A stretch of DNA of 64,000 nucleotides from Roseovarius sp. A-2. GTDB lineage: Bacteria; Pseudomonadota; Alphaproteobacteria; Rhodobacterales; Rhodobacteraceae. Within the stretch, counting starts at the first letter, position 1. Every line of letters begins with the position of its first letter. Below are positions 27,888 through 36,332 of this stretch, one piece after another. The DNA lies in the NCBI RefSeq assembly GCF_002072155.1, contig NZ_BDIY01000003.1:310001-374000 (forward strand), given 5' to 3'. The notes beneath the pieces were generated by a model that ran no database searches, was not told where the DNA came from, and worked only from the letters and a program-made list of their open reading frames with translations. The position numbers were made by a program, and so were the translations under genes.

Positions 27888-28852
27888 CCTCCGATCCCTT
27901 CTTCCATCCCGTCTCTGGCTTCGAGATGCCGCGTTTTGCCGGGGTGCCGACCTTCATGCGCCTGCCCTACGTGCCGAAAGGGCATGCGCGCCATGACGAT
28001 GTGCAGATCGGCCTCGTTGGGGTGCCTTGGGACAGCGGAACCACCAACCGGCCCGGGCCGCGCCACGGGCCGCGGCAGTTGCGCGACGCCTCGACCATGA
28101 TCCGCGCGCAGCATCCCACCAACGGAATGCGCCCGTTCGAGACGGTGAATTGCGCCGATCTGGGGGATGTCGGACCCAATCCGGCGGATATCATCGACAG
28201 CATGGCGCGGATCACCGAATTCTATGACGGGGTAACCAGTGCGGGCATCATGCCGCTGACCGCGGGCGGCGATCACCTGACGACGCTGCCGGTGCTGCGG
28301 TCGCTGGCGCGGCGTGCGCCGGTGGGCATGATCCATTTCGACAGCCATACCGACCTCTATCACTCGTATTTCGGCGGCACGATGTATACCCACGGCACCC
28401 CATTCCGCCGCGCGGTCGAGGAAGGGTTGCTCGACCCCAAACGCGTGGTGATGATCGGACTACGCGGCACGATGTATGACACCGAAGATCGCGATTTCGC
28501 GGCGGCCGAGGGCATCCGCCTGATCCTGATCGAGGAATTCCATGCGCGCAGCCCCGAGGACGTGATGGAAGAGGCGCGCGAGATTGCCGGAGACGGCGAC
28601 ACTTATGTGAGCTACGACATCGACTTTGTCGATCCGACCTTTGCCCCCGGCACCGGCACGCCCGAGGTGGGCGGGCCAAACAGCTACCAGGCTTTGCAGG
28701 TGGTGCGCGGGCTGGAGGGCGTCAGGATCGTGGGGGCCGATCTGGTCGAGGTCTCGCCGCCCTTCGATGCGTCGGGCAACACCGCGTTTCTGGGCGCGTC
28801 GATCATGTTCGAACTGCTCTGCGTCATGGCGGGGCAGGTTGCGCGGGGCTGA
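27884..28852 (+). CDS. speB: Agmatinase-like ureohydrolase
   Basis: The product is 322 residues, arginase/agmatinase fold. Binuclear Mn ligands are seen in GGDH (His131), HFDSHTD (Asp153, His155, Asp157) and YDIDFVDP. RPGPRHGPRQLRDAS is the usual agmatinase substrate-loop region. It hydrolyses a guanidino compound to urea and an amine. Agmatine is the default, but guanidinobutyrate or guanidinopropionate are possible, so speB is provisional. The start overlaps the stop of the NlpC/P60 gene by 4 bp (ATGA). Confidence 0.86.
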   Translation: MTSDPFFHPVSGFEMPRFAGVPTFMRLPYVPKGHARHDDVQIGLVGVPWDSGTTNRPGPRHGPRQLRDASTMIRAQHPTNGMRPFETVNCADLGDVGPNPADIIDSMARITEFYDGVTSAGIMPLTAGGDHLTTLPVLRSLARRAPVGMIHFDSHTDLYHSYFGGTMYTHGTPFRRAVEEGLLDPKRVVMIGLRGTMYDTEDRDFAAAEGIRLILIEEFHARSPEDVMEEAREIAGDGDTYVSYDIDFVDPTFAPGTGTPEVGGPNSYQALQVVRGLEGVRIVGADLVEVSPPFDASGNTAFLGASIMFELLCVMAGQVARG

Positions 28853-28858
28853 CGCCGC

Positions 28859-29611
28859 TCAGGCGAGATCGAGGGTTTCCGGCGCGTCCAGCGGCAGGCG
28901 CAGATGCGCCAGCGGTCCGAAATCACGCAGGTCGCGGATATGCGGGAAGAGCGACAGGAACTGGCGCAGTTGTCTGGCGTCCAGAGCGCGATCAAGCCCG
29001 GTGCCGGGATGGTAGCTCTCTGCCTGAAGCCCGTTCACGCAGATCACCGCATGTCGCCGCAGGCACAGGTGGTAGAGCGTGACCGGCTGACGTGGGGTGA
29101 TGCAAACCGCGCCATGTCCGTCGGCCATCGCATGCGGCGGCGTCAGCACGTGATCCGATCCCAGCCGGTCGCGCAGGTGGCGCGGACGGCTGAGCAACCT
29201 GGCACCGGGCCCGGTCATCAAGTCCGAGAGCGGACGATTGATGCCGAAGGCATCGGCCATGATCCGGGTCAGCTTGCGGGTGGGGCCGGGGGCGCCGTCG
29301 GGATGCATCGTCATCGAGCCGATCCAGTGCACGGCCAGCGGCCCGTTGTTCACGGACAGCACCTTGTCACCCGGCAGCAGATCCTCCACCGCCAGCGGCC
29401 CGCGGGGTGTGCTGACCAGCGTGCCCCGGACGAAGGCGGAATGCGCGGCTTCGAACGGCGGGGTGGCGGGGGCGTCTTGCTCGGTTTCCTGGATGGCACC
29501 GAACCGATCAAGCCAAAGCGCGTGATAGCGGCGTGTGTGTTCGGTCAGATGGTGGCGAGCGACGGGCTGCGCTTCGGCAACGCCCTGTGGCGTCAGGCGG
29601 GGGATGGTCAT
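28859..29611 (-). CDS. Hint-domain-containing protein (Hint_2), lacking the usual cysteine
   Basis: The product is 250 residues from the ATG ending at 29611. The Hint_2 (intein/hedgehog-like) fold is shown by FVRGTLVSTPRGPLAVEDLL, LPGDKVLSVNNG, VHWIGS and RLLSRPRHLRDRLGSDHVLT. The position that is Cys in self-splicing domains reads Ala (HSAFVRGT), so protein cleavage is unlikely. Such proteins are numerous in Rhodobacteraceae, often linked with secreted RTX-like proteins; no such partner is adjacent. Convergent with the ureohydrolase gene, 6-bp gap. Confidence 0.85.
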   Translation of the reverse strand: MTIPRLTPQGVAEAQPVARHHLTEHTRRYHALWLDRFGAIQETEQDAPATPPFEAAHSAFVRGTLVSTPRGPLAVEDLLPGDKVLSVNNGPLAVHWIGSMTMHPDGAPGPTRKLTRIMADAFGINRPLSDLMTGPGARLLSRPRHLRDRLGSDHVLTPPHAMADGHGAVCITPRQPVTLYHLCLRRHAVICVNGLQAESYHPGTGLDRALDARQLRQFLSLFPHIRDLRDFGPLAHLRLPLDAPETLDLA

Positions 29612-29855
29612 GCTGTGGCACCTCAATATGCAAGGCTGTCACAACCGCGTCGGCCCCCACCGACAACGACAGATGGACAAAATCTGTTCACTTGGTGAGG
29701 ACAGTTCTGCGCCACGGATACCGTTAGGTCAAGTTTTGGCAAGGATTGTCCGGCCCGTGCGAAAAATCCCGAAGCGTTGCAAGCTTTGTTCACGCGATGG
29801 GGGTGATTCCGCCACAATTCGACTCCGGGGCGCGAATCGTTCGGGCCTGCCCGGG

Positions 29856-30296
29856 TCACCAGCGGCTGAGCGCGTCCTCGTCCTCGTCCCGGGCGGCGAC
29901 CCAATCGGCACCTGCCTCTGTCACTTCCTTTTTCCAGAAGGGGGCGCGGGATTTGAGATAGTCCATCAGGAATTCTGCCGCCTGAAACGCATCACTGCGG
30001 TGGCGCGACGCGGTGGCGACCATCATGATCATGTCGTCGGGGGCAAGGCGACCGTGGCGGTGCAGGATCAGCGCGTCGCCGATCTGCCAGCGGCTTGCGG
30101 CCTCGTCGGCGATGGCGCGCAGGGCCTTTTCGGTCATGCTTGGGTAATGTTCGATTTCCATCGCCGTCAGATCGCCGCCAAGGTCGCGGACGATGCCGGT
30201 GAAGGTCACGACCGCGCCCATCCCCACCTGGCGCGCGGCAAAGGCATTGGCCTCGGCCCCGAGGTCGAAGGGTGCTTCTTGCACGCGGATATCCAT
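29856..30296 (-). CDS. moaE: Molybdopterin synthase catalytic subunit MoaE
   Basis: The product is 146 residues. Motifs include VTFTGIVRD, LEIEHY-like MEIEHYPSM, HRHGRL and the C-terminal FWKKE with the catalytic Lys. With MoaD it transfers sulfur to precursor Z to make molybdopterin. It is the last gene of the uvrC-pgsA-moaD-moaE run, 15 bp after moaD. The 244 bp beyond it (29612-29855), towards the divergently placed Hint gene start, contain no gene I can support. Confidence 0.95.
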   Translation of the reverse strand: MDIRVQEAPFDLGAEANAFAARQVGMGAVVTFTGIVRDLGGDLTAMEIEHYPSMTEKALRAIADEAASRWQIGDALILHRHGRLAPDDMIMMVATASRHRSDAFQAAEFLMDYLKSRAPFWKKEVTEAGADWVAARDEDEDALSRW

Positions 30297-30311
30297 CGTC
30301 TCAGCCCCCGG

Positions 30312-30557
30312 TCATCCGCCGGTCATCGGTGGAAAGAACGCCACCTCACGCGCACCCGAGAGGGGCGCGTCGAAATCCCGCAATTCCTGATCGACCGCGA
30401 CGCGCAGCGCCGAGAGGTCGGAGAAGGCCGCCGCATAGCGATCCTCGCGCGCGCGCAATTCCTCGACAAGGTCCATCACCGTTGCGGGGGCGCTGTCCAC
30501 CCGGTCCTTGGGATGGCCGATGCGTTCGCGCACCCATGCGAAATAAAGCACATCCAT
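30312..30557 (-). CDS. moaD: Molybdopterin synthase sulfur carrier subunit MoaD
   Basis: The product is 81 residues with the ubiquitin-like fold and the essential C-terminal Gly-Gly (PPMTGG), which is thiocarboxylated. The N-terminus MDVLYFAWVRERIG is typical of alphaproteobacterial MoaD. Its ATG overlaps the pgsA stop by one base (TGATG), so translation is coupled. Confidence 0.94.
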   Translation of the reverse strand: MDVLYFAWVRERIGHPKDRVDSAPATVMDLVEELRAREDRYAAAFSDLSALRVAVDQELRDFDAPLSGAREVAFFPPMTGG

Positions 30558-31222
30558 CAGTGTTCATCCTTCAGATGCGGCGTGGCCTTGCGCAGGTAGT
30601 CCACGCCTGTGATCAGTGTCAGCCCGGAGGCCAGCCACAAGAGCCAGATGCCCAAATGCCCGGCCCAGACCATGCCGTGGTATTTCCACCAGAGATTGTG
30701 AAGATCCTCGGTGCGTTCGGCGAGAATGTCCGTCACGATTTCATTGTCCATGCCGAAGACCGACATGCCGAAGTAATGCTCGAACACACCCTGCGCAAAG
30801 AGCACGGCAATGGCGATCATCTGCGCCGTAGTCTTCCACTTGGCCAGTTTCGTGACCTTGAGCGTGCCTGCCGTATCGCCAAGATATTCCCGCAGGCCCG
30901 AGACGAAAACCTCCCGGAAGAGAATCACCGTCGCGGGCAGCACCAGCCAGGGCGACATCGAGGAATAGCCGACGATCACCATCAGCGCGATCACCACCAT
31001 CGCCTTGTCGGCGATCGGGTCGAGCATGGTGCCGATCCGGCTCACCTGTTTCCAGCTGCGCGCCAGATAGCCGTCAAACCAGTCGGTGATCGCGGCACTG
31101 ACAAACAGAACGAGCGCGAACCAGTCGGCATAAGGCCGCGTAAAATAGAGAAACATCACCGCCACGGCGGGGGCCGCAAGCAGGCGCAGCATGGTCAGGA
31201 TATTCGGCAAGGTCCATGTCAT
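30557..31222 (-). CDS. pgsA: CDP-diacylglycerol-glycerol-3-phosphate 3-phosphatidyltransferase
   Basis: The product is 221 residues, an inner-membrane enzyme of phosphatidylglycerol synthesis. The start MTWTLPNILTMLRLLAAP at 31222 is the standard family N-terminus; longer in-frame starts to 31357 are not. The CDP-alcohol phosphatidyltransferase motif DG-x2-AR-x8-G-x3-D-x3-D is seen as DGYLARSWKQVSRIGTMLDP followed by IADK. A 131-bp gap with a hairpin separates it from uvrC upstream. Confidence 0.95.
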   Translation of the reverse strand: MTWTLPNILTMLRLLAAPAVAVMFLYFTRPYADWFALVLFVSAAITDWFDGYLARSWKQVSRIGTMLDPIADKAMVVIALMVIVGYSSMSPWLVLPATVILFREVFVSGLREYLGDTAGTLKVTKLAKWKTTAQMIAIAVLFAQGVFEHYFGMSVFGMDNEIVTDILAERTEDLHNLWWKYHGMVWAGHLGIWLLWLASGLTLITGVDYLRKATPHLKDEH

Positions 31223-31275
31223 GCCCCATTCTAACCTGAGCAATTGGCGAGGGAAAGCGCGGGTTTCGGAGTTTG

Positions 31276-31326
31276 CCGTCATCTTCGGGCCTCTCGTCAT
31301 CCTCGGATCAAGCCCGAAGACGACGG
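31276..31326. repeat. Hairpin repeat between uvrC and pgsA
   Basis: CCGTCATCTTCGGGC (31276-31290) pairs with GCCCGAAGACGACGG (31312-31326) with one mismatch. The inner part contains CATCCTCGGATCAAGCCCGA, which resembles the widespread alphaproteobacterial palindromic repeat built on CTCGGGCTTGATCCGAGG. It lies 27 bp after the uvrC stop and could act as an mRNA 3' stem-loop. Confidence 0.6.
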
Positions 31327-31353
31327 GGCAGGGGGAGGATGACAGTCGCCCGG

Positions 31354-33222
31354 TCATCCCCGCTCGTGGAAGAAGTCGAAGAGCTTTTGCGCAAGCCGGT
31401 CCGACACGCCCTCTACCGCCTTGAGGTCGGCGAGATTGGCGCGGCTCACCGCCTTGGCCGATCCGAAATGCGCGAGCAGCGCGCGTTTGCGGGCGGCACC
31501 GACGCCGGGCACCTCGTCAAGCGGGGTGGCGGAGATGGATTTGGCGCGTTTGGCGCGATGCGTGCCGATGGCGAAGCGGTGCGCCTCGTCGCGCAGCCGC
31601 TGGATGAAATAGAGCACCGGATCGCCCCGGCGCAGCGCCATGGGCCGCTTGCCGGTGCGGTGAAATTCTTCCTTGCCGTGATCGCGGTCCACGCCCTTGG
31701 CCACACCTACCATTGGGATATCCTCGACCCCCATCTCGCGCATGATGCCGGCCACCGCGCTGACCTGTCCCGCGCCGCCATCGATCAGCAGCAGGTCAGG
31801 CCATTGGCCGTGGCTGCGGTCGGGGTCTTCTTTCAGAAGGCGTTTGAAGCGGCGCGTGAGCACCTCTTTCATCATGCCGAAATCGTCGCCGGGGGTCAGG
31901 CCGTCGCCCTTGATGTTGAATTTGCGATAGTGGTTCTTCATCATCCCCTCGGGGCCCGCCACGATCATCGCGCCGACGGCGTTGGTGCCCTGGATGTGGC
32001 TGTTGTCATAGACCTCGATCCGTTGCGGCGGGGCGTCGAGACCGAATGCTTCGGCGAGGCCCCTGAGCAGTTTGCCTTGGGTCGCGCTCTCGGCCATCTT
32101 GCGGGCGAGGCTCTCGCGCGCGTTGCGCAGGGCGGCGTCAATGAGTTCGGCCTTTTCGCCGCGCAGCGGTACGGTAAGTGTCACCTTTCGGCCCAGCTTT
32201 TCGGTCAGTGCGTGCTGCATCAGGTCGGGGTTTTCCAGATCATGCGACAGGATCAGCGCTCGGGGCGGTTCCTTGCTGTCGTAGAACTGGCCGATGAAGG
32301 CCTCTAGCACCTCGGGTTCCTCGACATCCGGGCCGACGCGGGGATAGAAATCGCGGTTGCCCCAGTTCTGTCCGGCGCGGATGAAGAACACCTGCACGCA
32401 GGCCTGCCCATTGTCGAGGTGGAGTGCTATCACGTCCGCCTCGGTCACGGTGCGGGGGTTGATGCCCTGCGCGGTCTGCACCTGCGTCAGCGCCTTGATC
32501 CGGTCGCGCAGGGCGGCGGCGCGTTCGTATTCCATGGCCTCTGCGGCCTCTGACATCTCTGCGGCCAGCTTTTCCTGTATCTCGGTGGAGCGGCCCGAGA
32601 GGTAGCGTTCGGCGTCGCGCACCTGTGTGGCATATTCGGCCTTGGAAATCTTGCCGACGCAAGGCGCGGTGCAGCGCTTGATCTGGTATTGCAGACAGGG
32701 GCGCGTGCGGCTTTCGAACATGGCGTCGTTGCAGTTGCGCAGCTGAAAGACGCGCTGCAACTGCGCCAGCGTCCGGTTGACCGCGCCCGCACTGGCGAAG
32801 GGGCCGTAATAGCTGCCCTTGTCGCGCTTGGCCCCGCGATGTTTCTTGATCATCGGGTAGTCGTGTGCGGTGACGAGAATGTTGGGAAAGCTCTTGTCGT
32901 CGCGCAAAAGGACGTTGTAGCGCGGCTTGAGCTGCTTGATGAGGTTCTGTTCGAGCAGCAGCGCCTCGGTTTCGGTCGAGGTGGTGAGGAACATCATCGA
33001 CGCGGTCTCGCGGATCATCCGCGCGATGCGCCCGGTATGGCCCGTGGGCCGGGCATAGTTCGAAACCCGCGCCCGCAGGTTGCGCGCCTTGCCGACGTAA
33101 AGCACCCGCGCCTGCGCATCGAGCATGCGGTAAACGCCCGGCGAGGCGTCGAGCGTGCGCAGATAGCCCCGGATCACGTCGGGGCCGGATTCGGGAGGGG
33201 AGTGCGGGTCAGTGTCGGGCAT
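31354..33222 (-). CDS. uvrC: Excinuclease ABC subunit C
   Basis: The product is 622 residues, the usual UvrC length, with the start at 33222 (MPDTDPHS). The GIY-YIG nuclease domain (SPGVYRMLDAQARVLYVGKA, about 27-46) makes the 3' incision. A UVR helix pair (AEMSEAAEAMEYERAAALRD), the RNase H-like domain (VYDNSHIQGT, LLIDGGAGQV) and C-terminal helix-hairpin-helix (DEVPGVGAARKRALLAHFGS) follow. It is part of nucleotide excision repair. No GTTC-N7-GTTC LexA box is visible upstream. Confidence 0.96.
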   Translation of the reverse strand: MPDTDPHSPPESGPDVIRGYLRTLDASPGVYRMLDAQARVLYVGKARNLRARVSNYARPTGHTGRIARMIRETASMMFLTTSTETEALLLEQNLIKQLKPRYNVLLRDDKSFPNILVTAHDYPMIKKHRGAKRDKGSYYGPFASAGAVNRTLAQLQRVFQLRNCNDAMFESRTRPCLQYQIKRCTAPCVGKISKAEYATQVRDAERYLSGRSTEIQEKLAAEMSEAAEAMEYERAAALRDRIKALTQVQTAQGINPRTVTEADVIALHLDNGQACVQVFFIRAGQNWGNRDFYPRVGPDVEEPEVLEAFIGQFYDSKEPPRALILSHDLENPDLMQHALTEKLGRKVTLTVPLRGEKAELIDAALRNARESLARKMAESATQGKLLRGLAEAFGLDAPPQRIEVYDNSHIQGTNAVGAMIVAGPEGMMKNHYRKFNIKGDGLTPGDDFGMMKEVLTRRFKRLLKEDPDRSHGQWPDLLLIDGGAGQVSAVAGIMREMGVEDIPMVGVAKGVDRDHGKEEFHRTGKRPMALRRGDPVLYFIQRLRDEAHRFAIGTHRAKRAKSISATPLDEVPGVGAARKRALLAHFGSAKAVSRANLADLKAVEGVSDRLAQKLFDFFHERG

Positions 33223-33519
33223 ATGTTTCCAGATATGATTCTCGTGCCGTGCTGCAATGATATAAGACCAAGAGCAAGGGGGAAGCTTTCCACCATTCCT
33301 GTGGATAACTCTGCTTATAAGTTTTCGTGAGCCGGAAATTTTCTTTGATTTCGGCAGGCTTCCCAAAAATGCCTAAAATTTAGGCATAAAGTCAAGTTAC
33401 TGATTTCACGATATAAATAACTTAAACTGGAACAGGTGATTGAAAACATTGGCATTTTTGTAACGCTTACGTAACGGAAGCGCGACCGGTGCAAAACTTC
33501 TCTGCGAGCTTTATCTTTC
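33223..33519. promoter_or_regulatory. AT-rich upstream region of uvrC with perfect 8-bp dyad
   Basis: This 297-bp gap between the SDR gene end and the uvrC start is markedly more AT-rich than the rest of the window. It contains TGCCTAAAATTTAGGCA (33370-33386; 8-bp arms around one base) and GTAACGCTTACGTAAC (33460-33475). It presumably holds the uvrC promoter. A 74-codon frame (33315-33539) crosses it, but its codon use and composition do not look coding. Confidence 0.45.
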
Positions 33520-34299
33520 CTACTCAACCCCAAGAACATCAGGGGTCTGCCAGCCTAGATGCTGACCACCATCGACGCAGATCAATTGTCCGGTCACGCC
33601 GGGGGCATTGAGCAGGTAGGCGAGCGCACCGGTGATGTCCGCCGCGTTGGCCCCGCGTCGAAGAATCGTCGCCTGTCGCTGGTTGGCGAAATGCGTGTCG
33701 CTCTGGCGATGGCCCTGCAAGGTGGGGCCCGGACCGATGGCATTGACACGCAGCCGGGGAGCGAGGGCCTGTGCCGCCGTCTGCGTAAAGGCCCAGAGGC
33801 CCATCTTGGCGATGGTGTAACTCATGAACTCGGGCGTCAGCTTGCGCACCCGCTGGTCGATCATGTTGACGACCAGTCCCTGCGCGCGCGGCTCGCCGTT
33901 CTCGTCCGGGATCGGGTCGGGGACCTGCCGCGCCAGTTCCTGCGTCAGAACGAAGGGCGCGCGCAGGTTGCTTTCGATATGCCGGTCCCAGCCCTGCCGG
34001 GTCGCGCTGTCGATCGTGTCATATTCAAAGATCGAAGCGTTGTTGATCAGGGTGGTGACCGGCCCGCCGAGCGCCTCCGCGGCGCGGGCGACCAGCGGTG
34101 TGACTTGTGCTTCGTCCAGCAGATCGGCCTGAAGGGTGACCGCCTGCCGCCCGAGCGCGCGGACCTCTGCCGCGACATCCTCGGCATCCTGTGCCGAGGT
34201 GGCATAATGGATCGCCACATCCTGACCATGCCGTGCCAGTTCCAGCGCCATCGCGCGGCCCAGTCGCTTGCCTGCCCCTGTCACCAGCCCACGTGTCAT
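33520..34299 (-). CDS. SDR-family oxidoreductase, pteridine-reductase (PTR1/FolM)-like
   Basis: The product is 259 residues. The cofactor motif is TGAGKRLG (7-14), the TGxxxRxG form of pteridine reductases with Arg12 for NADPH. The active-site set is Asp (NMIDQRV), then Tyr exactly 13 residues later (SYTIAK) and Lys four after that, the PTR1 spacing (Asp181, Tyr194, Lys198), where classical SDRs have Ser. It may reduce dihydromonapterin or dihydrofolate. The start is 14 bp after the stop of the exchanger gene on the same strand. A generic SDR remains possible. Confidence 0.85.
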   Translation of the reverse strand: MTRGLVTGAGKRLGRAMALELARHGQDVAIHYATSAQDAEDVAAEVRALGRQAVTLQADLLDEAQVTPLVARAAEALGGPVTTLINNASIFEYDTIDSATRQGWDRHIESNLRAPFVLTQELARQVPDPIPDENGEPRAQGLVVNMIDQRVRKLTPEFMSYTIAKMGLWAFTQTAAQALAPRLRVNAIGPGPTLQGHRQSDTHFANQRQATILRRGANAADITGALAYLLNAPGVTGQLICVDGGQHLGWQTPDVLGVE

Positions 34300-34312
34300 G
34301 CCTTGCCCTCGC

Positions 34313-35278
34313 TTATGTCAACACGATTGCTACATAGCCCACATAGGCCGAGGTCAACAGGATGCCCCAGAGCTTGCCAATGTCTCGCCCGAGAAACACG
34401 AAGGGGATGAGGACAAGCGACGCCGCCAGCATCACCCAGAGATCGAAATTCAGGAATTCGGACGTGACCGGCACGTCGCCGATCAGCGCGGTGATCCCGA
34501 TGATGGCAAGCAGGTTGAACATGTTCGAGCCGATCACGTTGCCAAGTGCCACATCGGCCTGTTTGCGCAGCGCCGCCATCACTGTGGTGGCCAGTTCCGG
34601 CAGCGAGGTCCCGAGCGCGACAAGCGTCAGCCCGATCGCCGCCTCGCTGATGCCATAGCGCAGCGCGAGGATGGAGGCATTATCGACGAGGATATCCGCC
34701 CCAAGCGGCAGGCCGACGAGGCCGAGCACCAGAAAGGTGACGATCTGCCACCACGGCATGTCGGGGTCGGCGCCTTCGACATCATCGATGAAATCCACCT
34801 CGGACAATGCCTTGATCGCCGCATCGCGCCGGTGGCTGAGCGCGTCGCGCAGGGCGTCGCCCAGCATCAGCCCCAGTGCTGCCAGCAGGATCAGCCCCGC
34901 GATCCAGTCGAACGATCCGCGAAGGGCCAGCGCGATGAACAGCACGCTCGCGCCCAGCATTTGCAGGTAGGATTTGCCGCATTGGCAGCCGCTTGTGTGC
35001 AGCACCGACAGGATCGCCGGAATGCCCAGCACCAAGAGCACGTTCGCGGTGTTCGAGCCCACGACGTTGCCAAGCGCCAGCCCCGCCTTGTCGTTCAGAA
35101 CCGCGTTCACCGAAATAAGCAGTTCCGGTGCGGAGGTGCCGAAGGCCACAACCGTGAGGCTGACGATCAGCGCCGGGATGCCCAGCCGCAGGCTGAGGTT
35201 GACCGCACCCTTCACCAGCGCATCGCCGGCCAGCAGAAGGATCACGAGCCCAAGCGCCACCATGAGCCATGGCATCAT
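34313..35278 (-). CDS. Calcium/sodium antiporter (YrbG/CaCA family)
   Basis: The product is 321 residues with about ten membrane segments in two inverted repeats. Both alpha-repeat signatures are visible: VVAFGTSAPELLISVNA in the first and LVALGTSLPELATTVMAA in the second. There is an acidic cytoplasmic loop (EVDFIDDVEGADPD) between the halves. It exchanges Ca2+ for Na+ or K+. Two tandem ATGs at 35278 and 35275 are both possible; the start overlaps the end of the small upstream gene by 4 bp. Confidence 0.92.
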   Translation of the reverse strand: MMPWLMVALGLVILLLAGDALVKGAVNLSLRLGIPALIVSLTVVAFGTSAPELLISVNAVLNDKAGLALGNVVGSNTANVLLVLGIPAILSVLHTSGCQCGKSYLQMLGASVLFIALALRGSFDWIAGLILLAALGLMLGDALRDALSHRRDAAIKALSEVDFIDDVEGADPDMPWWQIVTFLVLGLVGLPLGADILVDNASILALRYGISEAAIGLTLVALGTSLPELATTVMAALRKQADVALGNVIGSNMFNLLAIIGITALIGDVPVTSEFLNFDLWVMLAASLVLIPFVFLGRDIGKLWGILLTSAYVGYVAIVLT

Positions 35279-35466
35279 GGTTTGCGTCCCTTTTCGCAGG
35301 AGCAGGGCCCCTTTCCGATACGATAGCGGCCGCATTTGCGGCACTTGGCCGCCGCCAGCCGCTTCTGACCGGGAAAGCGCAACTTTCCGAACATTGCTAG
35401 AACGCCCATGGCCACGAGGAAAAGAACGACGATCTTTACCACCATATCAAAGACCGAACCGGGCAT
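35275..35466 (-). CDS. Small membrane protein with C-terminal zinc-ribbon-like cysteines
   Basis: The product is 63 residues: one N-terminal membrane helix (VVKIVVLFLVAMGVLAMFG) followed by a basic tail with four cysteines arranged C-x2-C then C-x-C (KCRKCGRYRIGKGPCSC). This suggests a membrane-tethered metal-binding tail. It overlaps the end of the S49 peptidase gene by 20 bp and the exchanger start by 4 bp, so all three are translated from one mRNA. I do not know its function. Confidence 0.8.
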   Translation of the reverse strand: MPGSVFDMVVKIVVLFLVAMGVLAMFGKLRFPGQKRLAAAKCRKCGRYRIGKGPCSCEKGRKP

Positions 35467-36244
35467 AGCTGGCCCGTTCCTCGACCGCGCTCAGTGCATC
35501 CTGTGCGAGCGTGGCACCGAAACGTGAGAGCAGCCCGCGCTTGCGGCCGTATTTGGCAAAGCGCACCTTGTCGCCGTATAGCTCTTTCATCTTGGGCATC
35601 AGATGCCCGATGCCATCGGCAAGGCCAAGGTCAATGCTGCGCTGCCCGAGCCAGAATTCACCGGTGAAGATGTCCGGGTCATCGGCCAGTTTTGCGCCGC
35701 GCCGGGCCTTGACATGGGCGATGAAGGCCTCGTGAATCTGTCCCAGCAGCCCCTTGAGCCGTTTCACATCCTCGGGCTTTTCCGGCAGGAAAGGGTCGAG
35801 CGTGCTCTTGGATTTGCCGGCGGTGTAGACGCGCCGCTCGATCCCCTGGCGCGACAGGAAGACCTGCGCGCCAAAACCCGCCGAAATCACCCCGATAGAG
35901 CCGAGGATCGAGCTGTCATCGACCCAGATGTCGTCAGCCGCAACCGCCAGCCAGTAGCCGCCCGAGGCCGCGACGTCCTCGACGAAGGCATGCACGGGGA
36001 TTTCCTTTTCCGTCGCCAGCCTGCGGATTCGCGCCGCGATAAGCGAACTTTGCACCGGCGAGCCGCCGGGCGAGTTGATCACCAGCGCCACTGCTTTGGG
36101 CTTGCCCCGCGAGAACGCCTTTTCTATCACCGGGCCAAGCGCCTCGTCACTGAGTTGCGCGCGCCCGCCTGCGCCGATCACGCCCTGAAGGCGTATGACC
36201 GCCACCGTGGGCTTACGGTTAAGGAAGGGGATCAGATGCTTCAT
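35447..36244 (-). CDS. S49-family (SppA-like) serine peptidase
   Basis: The product is 265 residues from the ATG ending at 36244 (MKHLIPFLNRKPTVAVIRL). It is the short SppA form: INSPGGSPVQS, the nucleophile Ser94 in DVAASGGYW, GSIGVI and the general-base Lys in YTAGKSKS (144 or 146). Family members degrade signal peptides or membrane protein fragments. No clear signal peptide is present, so a cytoplasmic-face or peripheral location is possible. Confidence 0.9.
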   Translation of the reverse strand: MKHLIPFLNRKPTVAVIRLQGVIGAGGRAQLSDEALGPVIEKAFSRGKPKAVALVINSPGGSPVQSSLIAARIRRLATEKEIPVHAFVEDVAASGGYWLAVAADDIWVDDSSILGSIGVISAGFGAQVFLSRQGIERRVYTAGKSKSTLDPFLPEKPEDVKRLKGLLGQIHEAFIAHVKARRGAKLADDPDIFTGEFWLGQRSIDLGLADGIGHLMPKMKELYGDKVRFAKYGRKRGLLSRFGATLAQDALSAVEERASYARFGL

Positions 36245-36332
36245 GCGCCCCGATGTAGAGTGCGAGGGGCACACAAACAAGGCGCATGGACCAACTGAGA
36301 GCGCCCAGCGTGAAAAAGGTCACGCGGAGTGC

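Noticed and set aside
33315..33539. 74-codon frame on the minus strand in the gap upstream of uvrC
   Set aside because: Codon use and composition differ from real genes here, there is no ribosome-binding site and it overlaps the end of the SDR gene.
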